Origin: Lampris incognitus | Lineage: Eukaryota > Chordata > Actinopteri > Lampriformes > Lampridae | DNA: 64,000 bases | Reading direction: 5' to 3' | Assembly: GCF_029633865.1 (NCBI RefSeq) | Contig: NC_079217.1 | Span: forward strand, 40,017,834 to 40,081,833 | In this document: in pieces, positions 48,762 through 57,700 of the stretch | Layout of the letters: each line of letters starts with the position of its first letter | Numbering within the stretch: position 1 is the stretch's first letter | Translations under genes and position numbers: made by a program | Notes under the pieces: generated by a model | Databases searched by the model: none | Seen by the model: the letters and a program-made list of their open reading frames with translations, nothing else | Told to the model about the DNA's origin: nothing

Positions 48762-51700
48762 ATGAGTGCAAACAAAAGACGTGTACATACACAAGCCAGT
48801 CTAATGTAACCAGGTTAAAATTAATGTTTTTATTTTATTTTGTTTGAGTATGAAATATCACCAAATCCTGTCTGTGTGCTGTTATTTGTGTTTACTACAT
48901 TTTATTTTATGTCATTATTTACTTTTATGTATGTTTTCCAACGACCGTCATATACGTGTACTGTCGCTTTAAGAGAGAGGTCTTGTGGGTACACGGAAGA
49001 GGGAACGCGGGAGAGGCCATTTTTGTTTTGTGGGAGGAGTCTCAAGCAGCAATCGAGCCGAGCCACACGTGTTTCTTACCGTGGGACAGTTTTGCTGGTT
49101 GAGGAGAACGTAACCTTGAGTATCCCTGTAAGAAGATACTGCAAGCTGTGGGATAAAATACTTGTTTATCCTTTCTTACATCGGAGTCCCGTGGACGGTT
49201 TCTACTTCTAACGCACACGAGTGGAGTCCAGGCAGTGGTTGAACTTCGACCCCCACGTCCGTAAGAAACACCGCTCCCGCTGGAGGACTGGACGGTTGTC
49301 GAAGGGTTTGAAACCAAAATAAATGGCAAGGTGGGCCAAATAGAGTCCTGTGTGTCCCCGCTCCTTCCTTGATCATGATGATGATGATGAGAGACTGAGG
49401 GCCCCCCACAACACCTGGGACCCCACCGAAAATAGAACACAACGCAGAGCTAACGATGAGAGTGACGGGCGTGCAGCAGGCTGACCAGCATAGAACAGCA
49501 TAGGACTGCCCCCGTTACATTGGTGCCGTGACCCTCCTGGATTCTGAGAGTGACATCAGTTGCTCGCCGCGGGAGGCTGCTGTCGTCATCAAGCCCCAGA
49601 CGTCCTCAGGTATTTCTATAGACTGTACGCTCATGTTACAGTGGACTGGAGTTGAGCTGTGTGGACACTGGACAGTCATAGCTGTGGTTACCATGGACTG
49701 GGCTTGTGAACAGGACATTTGTATATACTGAAGGAAGAAAAACACACGAAAAAAAAGGAAAAAAGGTTAATGTTGATGTGATTGAATAATCTATTGATCT
49801 AAACTACTGGATTTGTGCATATGTGATTAATCTATTGGTGAATTTGTTGATTGTGTGTGATTGTTTCAATCTCTTAGTGATTTCTAGATTCAATTATTTA
49901 AATGAATTGAGCTTTTCTCCTTTTTATTTTATTTTTTATTTTATCTGAGTGTTAGAGGTAGGAACATGGCAGAGGGTGGTTCATACGTAGGTGGGGGTAA
50001 CATTGCTGATCAGGATCTTTTGGATCGCCAGTGTGCTATGGAGAGGGGGTACCAGTTAGATGTGGGTGGGGGTTTACGGCTAGGTGTAGGTAGGAGTTTC
50101 GGGCAGCTCTTAGAGGGCGGGGAACCAGACACCAGAGCACCAGGACCTAGAGACCCGACCACATTTGGCACTCCTCAGTTCACCTCCACACGCTACGTAG
50201 AACGGGCCAGGCCAGGTATCAGCGAAGGGGCTGTGCTGGGTAACAGCGAGCAGCCAGTGGGTGAGTTAGCCATGCTCATTACTCGGTTAGCAGAGAAGAT
50301 AGGAGAGTCAATCACTGCTAAGCTGCAGGAAACACAAATGCTTAGAAACACACACACAGACAGTGCTAGGTCTGCTGAACAGTGTTCGGAGACAGTGCCT
50401 AGTGTTAGAGTAGTAATGCAGACAGACGCTAGGGAGCCTCCTATTTTCAGGGGCGACAGCTCTGATAAGTTTACAGTTCATGAGTGGGAGAGCCTTATGA
50501 CTTTGTATTTGAGGAAGCGAGCCATTCCAGTTAGTGAGCAGTCACATGAGATTCTAGCTAAGCTTATGGGGAAAGCAAGGGACGTGGTGAGGATAAAGCT
50601 GCGCAACACATCTGTCGACCACATAGCGAACCCCCACATTATTTTTGATGTACTGAAGCAACACTTTAGTGACTTCACATACTCGAGCATGCCCCTGGCG
50701 GACTTTTACAGTACGCTGCCCAAGCCAGGTGAGGACGCTATGGAGTATTGGATTAGGCTTAATAAAACAGTGGAGGTGGCTGACGAATGCTTGAAGTGGC
50801 AGGGCCGTAGTATTGAAGAGCCAAGCCACGAGGTAAGCATGATGTTTATCAAACACTGTCCAGATCAGTCTCTTGCCAATGTTTTTAAGTTCAAGTCCGC
50901 AGGGAAATGGTCTGCTAGCGAGATCCAGGAGAGGCTTGATGAGCACATGCTGGAGAGGAAGTCCCGTGTTGCTGCAGGTGGACAACGTGAAGCAGGCCCG
51001 GTAGAGCGTAGGTTCCATTCACAGGTTCATGTCCCTGTAGTCGACATGGCTCCCGACTTGAACACGACCGTGCCGGTGGTGCTATCTCCCGTCCCGGCTC
51101 ATGCGTCATCTCCTATACCATTTTGTGCAAGGTCTCCTACACCGTCTCCCGCACCTGTCTCTGGCGGTGATGATTATATGAGGAGTTTGGTGAGCTTGCT
51201 AGACCGTTTGGTCAAAATGCAGACTCAGGTTCCAGTTAGCGCTGCAGTCCGGACACCGACGCAGACTCAACCGCCAGCTAGCGCCGCAGGGCAGGTGTCA
51301 GACGCACCGCAGAGGTTGTGCAGGGTTTGTAAGTCTCCGGATCACTCCACATTTTCCCACTGCAGCCGGGAGAACCGATGTATAAACTGTTTGTCTCCTG
51401 GTCATTGGAAGAGGGACTGTCCTCACCCTCAGCCGCCCAACCAGCTCCGTTCTCAGCCTGGTGGAAGAGCTGGTCGTCAGTCTCGTCCGTTAAACTACTA
51501 AACCCACACCTAGAGAGGGATGGTGTGGGTAATGTAGATGTATCCCTCACTGATGTCTCCGACCTGGCTCACTTGTATGAAGACAAGTGTGCCAAAGCAC
51601 CTCAGGGTTCGCGTATGGTCATTCAGGCGACACAGAGGATTCAGGCTTTCAGTGACTTGTTCTATGCTCCTGTTCTTGTCAACCAGAGTGTGCAGCTTAA

Positions 51701-54700
51701 TGGCATGTTGGATACTGGCTCTATGTCATGCAGTATCAGTGAAAATGCAGTAGAGAAGCTCCGCTCTGGGGGTGTTTTACCTGAGAAGCAGCAGCCTGAA
51801 GAGAACATTGTCTTGATTGGCTGCGGTGGTCTGGAGACTAGGCCTGATGGTTTTTATGACCTCAACATGCAGCTTTATGGTGTTGCCCTTTGTCGCTGTT
51901 CGGAAGCGGCCATCGAGACGTGAGAGGCATGGTGCTGACCAGAAGGTCCTCAGGCTGTTGAAACAGTGGGAGAAGTTGGAAGTCAATGATGGTGTCTTGT
52001 ACAGGGTGACAAAGGACCCAGTGTCCAAGCAGAGGAGGTCTCAGTATGTTTTACCTCTGAGTCTGAAAGACAAGGCACTGTCTGGCATCCACGATCACGC
52101 TGGTCATCAGGGCCAGGACCGTACTCTCTCTCTTGCAAGGCAGCGTTTTTATTGGCCTGACATGGAGAGGGATATCAGAGCATATGTCAGATGCTGTCGG
52201 AGATGTGTGTTTGGGAAGACCCCAGAGCCAGCTGCTTGCGCGCCCCTGGAGAGCATTAAAACTTCCGCACCGATGCAGCTTGTGTGTATGGATTTCTGGT
52301 CCGCTGAGGACAGTAAGCAGCGGTCAGTCGATGTCTTAGTGGTTACTGACCACTTCACTAAGCTTGCTCACGCGTTCCCCTGCACCAATCAGACAGCGAA
52401 GCAGGTCGCCAAGAAACTCTGGGATCATGTATTCTGTGTTTACGGGTTTCCAGAGAGAATACATTCTGACCAGGGCACAAACTTTGAGAGTAACCTGATT
52501 GCAGAGCTTCTCAAGTTGGCGGGTGTAGCGAAGTCCCACACGACGGCTTACCATCCTATGGGTAATGGCGGGACAGAGCGGTTTAATCGCACGATGGGGA
52601 ATATGCTCCGTTCCCTTCCGCTTCAGCAGAAGCAACAGTGGCCTCAGCAGATCCATTCTCTCACGCTCGCGTACAATGCCACTGTTCACGAGACCACGGG
52701 TTACGCGCCTTTCTTCCTGATGTATGGGCGTGTCCCAAGACTGCCGGTGGATGTTATGTTCAGGCAGGTTTTGCATGACCCTCACGTTGTTGATTATGAC
52801 TCTTATGCTCAGTCTCTGCTTTCCTGTCTAAGGAGTGCAATGGAGATCGCTCAGAAGCACTCCACGGCTGAGCAGCAGCATCAGGCGCGACAGTACAACA
52901 GACACGCCAAGGGCACTGTCCTGTCTGTCGGGGATCGTGTTTTGGTTGCGAACCAGAGTGAGCGAGGGAAGAGAAAGTTGGCTGACAAATGGGAGAACGG
53001 AGTGTACACGGTTGTCGGTGTCAACCCCAATATCCACGTCTACAAGATTCAGGATGCAGAGGGGCACACCAGGGTGGTGCACAGGAACCGTTTGTTGGAG
53101 GTCAACTTCTTGCCCCTTCCTGAGTTAGATCAGGGTGAGGAGTCCAGTACAACCAGTCAGTTGTCTGACTGCGCAGAGTCCGATGAGGAGGACAGTGCAG
53201 ATGTCCTGACGGTCTCAGGGGATGCAGTGGGGCTAGCAGTCTCATCACTTGGAGATTCGCCTAGATCTGAGTGGGCAGAAGCGGAAGAGTTCATTCCGTC
53301 TAGTCTGGTAGTCAGTCCTGTGGGGGCCACTGCTCAGTCTCCACCCAACACACACGCACCACACAACACACATGCACCACACATAGAGGCATCACACTCA
53401 CTCGATGTTGGTGTTATATCTCACACTGATTCGCACACAGGGGCACCACCCTCACTCGATACAGATGTTGCAGCTCGCACTGTCTCACGCACACAAGTAG
53501 AGAGCGATGGTCGGGTTAGGACACGCACAGGGAGGGTGGTGAGGTCAGTGAACAGGTTAATAGAATCTATGGCTCAGATGCCATTTCTACGGAGTGTGAG
53601 GGTTTGAACTTTGATGGAGGTTGGAGTCATTCAAACTAGTTTAATGTGAGTTATTAGGTGTCTATCAGACAGGGTTGTTTTGGGCCAAGTGCATGGTGTG
53701 GCGTATCAGGCGTCACATTGATCTAGGGGAATACTGAGACTTGATCAACCTCATTATTTTCTGAACCTCGTAACCGAGGTAGCTCCTAAGTTGACTGGAG
53801 GACTAGGTCCTTCTTTTCACTTGTGCCAGTAGTCAGTGATGGGCTTTTCCTTTCCTCTTTCTCTTTTTATCCTGCTGTCAGGATGTTGGTGAATTTCAGG
53901 AGGGGTGAATGTAACCAGGTTAAAATTAATGTTTTTATTTTATTTTGTTTGAGTATGAAATATCACCAAATCCTGTCTGTGTGCTGTTATTTGTGTTTAC
54001 TACATTTTATTTTATGTCATTATTTACTTTTATGTATGTTTTCCAACGACCGTCATATACGTGTACTGTCGCTTTAAGAGAGAGGTCTTGTGGGTACACG
54101 GAAGAGGGAACGCGGGAGAGGCCATTTTTGTTTTGTGGGAGGAGTCTCAAGCAGCAATCGAGCCGAGCCACACGTGTTTCTTACCGTGGGACAGTTTTGC
54201 TGGTTGAGGAGAACGTAACCTTGAGTATCCCTGTAAGAAGATACTGCAAGCTGTGGGATAAAATACTTGTTTATCCTTTCTTACATCGGAGTCCCGTGGA
54301 CGGTTTCTACTTCTAACGCACACGAGTGGAGTCCAGGCAGTGGTTGAACTTCGACCCCCACGTCCGTAAGAAACACCGCTCCCGCTGGAGGACTGGACGG
54401 TTGTCGAAGGGTTTGAAACCAAAATAAATGGCAAGGTGGGCCAAATAGAGTCCTGTGTGTCCCCGCTCCTTCCTTGATCATGATGATGATGATGAGAGAC
54501 TGAGGGCCCCCCACAACACCTGGGACCCCACCGAAAATAGAACACAACGCAGAGCTAACGATGAGAGTGACGGGCGTGCAGCAGGCTGACCAGCATAGAA
54601 CAGCATAGGACTGCCCCCGTTACACTAGCTTCACAGAGATGCACCTCCATCTTGCACACAACACTGGCGAGCCGCTGGAAGGAAGTCGTCGGTGACTTTC

Positions 54701-57700
54701 CCGAGGCGAAACATATACACAAGTAATCATAGCATAAAGAGACAGGTAAAGAAACTCAAAACTCACACGAAGAAAAACTCTATGAATGCATACATGTATA
54801 GACACACACTTTTGTTCATACAAAATGAAACATTAACACATACATGCACACATATACTACATATAAGTCTGTAGGGGATCTCAGGAGCCAGCCCACTTGT
54901 TGCTTCCTGAGATACAGCACTTAAGTGTAACTAACACAACTGGAATATGCTCGAATCTACATAAATCATTCTATCAAATCTACTCAGGAGGAAAATCACA
55001 CATAAAAGCCGACTCAGCATCTGTGTAAAGTAGGACAAGGCAGCGGGGTAGTGGAGCATGGCGTCCATCCCCTCCAAACCTTTTACTTAACCAGTACGAG
55101 CTCACTCAAGAATAAGAATGCTAACACAGCCATGTCTTCAGGGACACACACACGCACACGCACACACACACTGCATAAACACACATATTTGTGAAAACAC
55201 ACACATGCACATTCACTGTTCTTGTACTCTGCAGACGTGAGCTCATGTGAATGGTGTGTGTGTGTGATCGTAGGTGTTTGTAAGTGTAAAATCTGACTTC
55301 ACAAATACAGACTGCACCGAAATAACTCTAAACACACCAACTAGCAGTCAAGAAAGGATTTGATGTAACGGCTTTCGGCAGGCCGGCAGACAGGAAGCGA
55401 CTAAATGCACTGTTGTATAATGTATGAAATTCTCTAAAAAAAAAAAAAAATCATGCAAAGAAAAAAAAAACAAAAAAAAACACACACACACAATTGCACA
55501 CACTAAAGCTACATTACCAGCAGATACAATGATTTCTGACAAAGCTGATACACCCCGTCCTTAGCATAGCATATAGGAGTTATCAAATTGCCTTATTAAA
55601 GACACAACACGATTTGATCAATTTGATAAAAAATGTCCATTAACAACCTTTCCTCATGACATGTTCTAAAATAAACTAAATCAAAACCCACCTTTGTAAA
55701 AAAAAAAAAAAAAGGTAATTTAATTGTATTCATAGTTCACATTGGTTATACATACAAAAATCAAATGTTACACGTTGACAGAATACCTTGATAGCAATAA
55801 TTAGAGCTTTCATAAGATGTTTAAAGATAAAACAATTATGAGAAATGATCAATAGTAATGATCAATAGTAATGAACAGTAGAAATGTGGATACGGTGACC
55901 AAGCAGGTGGAGACATTCATTGTTCATGTCACTCAGCTAAAACACTCCAGTAAGCTCAGAAAATTGTACCACTTAATTGTGCCACTCTTATGCAGCCTTT
56001 TAGAGCAGGGAATGACAACATTTAAGTTATTTCAAGATATTACAATAACCAAAATCCCCGACCATATCTAGTCTCATATCATGACTTAGAATTTATATCA
56101 ATATATGGCCAAGGTCTAGCTGTAACTATGTATACCTTTCCAAAGGCAATGTTGATTTTGTTATCATGTCTAGTCACTGACACTTTTTTTGCAACTTTTG
56201 GTCAAGAAATTAACATGCCATCTTACTATGCAACTGAAAAAAGTCATTTTGTCCAAGTACCAGTAGGAATCACATATGCATTCTTATTTAGGTGTCAGTC
56301 ACCTGGTTTTCATCATGGAAATGAGGTCATGGATGAATATGTTTCCTCATAGATTTGAATCGCCAACAAAATTAAAACCAACTTGTAGTGAAAAGCACCA
56401 TTTAAAAACCAATCGAGATAAATACTGACAGCATCAAAAAGGATGGTTTAACAAATCAAAAATAATGCAGATAGAACAGAATGCGATGTGAGCTCATATT
56501 ACAGTCAGTGTGACATTCATAAAATAAGTTAAAGTTGCACTAAAATCAGCAATGAGATTTAAATATTCATGTCTAAAATCCTTGAAGATGGCATAAAAAA
56601 ATTATAAAAACAACACATTTTTCTATTTGTTAATAACTAACAGTGTGCTTATTCATAACATTATCCCTAACTATTCTCACAGCCCTCAATAATATTAATG
56701 ATCTTTGAGTGACAAGTACAGATGATGGTGGGCGGGGCTTAATATTTTGATGATTTGATCTGATTGGCTGTATGTAAATGATGTTTCTGATGACATGAGT
56801 AACAGGGGGAAAAGATCAGCTGAGAGAAATTGAACAAGCAGATCTTTTAAAAAAGGAAAAACTGAATTCTAACCTTTATACTTTTTTTCAACAGAAATAA
56901 ACATTAAAAAATGCATGATTAAAATATTAAGTGATTTTAGAAAACATTAACAGCTACTGTTTCAATTTCGGTCCAACTTTAAATGAAATCATCACATGAG
57001 GAATCACTGTCAAGGTGACTGTGTCCAAAAACAGCCTGCAAATTCCACCAGTGCCAGACCTTTAATAAAGTAGCTTTAAACCGAGCAGCGAAGGTATGGC
57101 ATTAATAAAATGGCCTTTAGGATATCCTGGGCAAGGGCTAAATGCCAGCCCTACTGAGTGAAAGTGTAAGCCTAAGCAAAATTATAACTGTACAGCGACT
57201 ATAAGTATCGATTGAGGAGGAGGAGAAGAAGAAGAAGAAGAAGAAGAAGAAGCAGCAGCAGCAGTAGCATAATACTCTCCGGGAATACCATTCAAAATGT
57301 GAATGTTTCAAGCCTAAAAATTAACATTTTTTTAACAACCTCCGGGAAGATCAGCTGATATGTTAGGACACCATTGATAAAGTGCCAAGTAACACTAAAA
57401 AACACACAAAAACACATACACACACACACACACACACACACGCGCATGCATGCACGCACACACACAGAACTCAAAGCCACACAAAGGCCTGCACACAGAC
57501 ACATGTGAATCCACAAAGACCACCATCCTTACCATAGTAGAAGTCTCCCTGCTGGTACATCATGAGGGTCTGAACCTCAGAGCCATCGTCTTTGCTGAAA
57601 GAGAAGGTCCTGGTGTTCTCCGGTCGGAACTGGTTCTTCCAGGACCCTCTGAAGTAGATGGCATTTACCAGGGTCAGGCGAGTCACACTGCTGAAGTCCT

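Larger units (their letters stand above)
48805..54624 (+). mobile_element. Ty3/Gypsy-type LTR retrotransposon, internally deleted (no reverse transcriptase)
   Basis: The element has two 715-bp LTRs that look identical by eye, with TGTAAC...GTTACA ends. A tRNA primer-binding site follows the 5' LTR and a purine tract precedes the 3' LTR. Inside are gag, a protease segment and integrase. The order protease then integrase with nothing between them means reverse transcriptase and RNase H are absent. Flanking host bases are ctaa on the left and ctag on the right, compatible with a 4-bp target duplication with one change. It lies in the 8.8-kb SERPINI1 intron in antisense orientation to the gene. 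Env-like sequence is not seen. Confidence 0.93.

Noticed and set aside
49042..49442. 132- and 88-codon minus-strand frames repeated at 54147-54547
   Set aside because: They are antisense frames inside the two identical LTRs, not genes.
54620..54823. Possible extra SERPINI1 exon beside the 3' LTR
   Set aside because: The neuroserpin sequence is already complete without it, and the frame has no serpin similarity.
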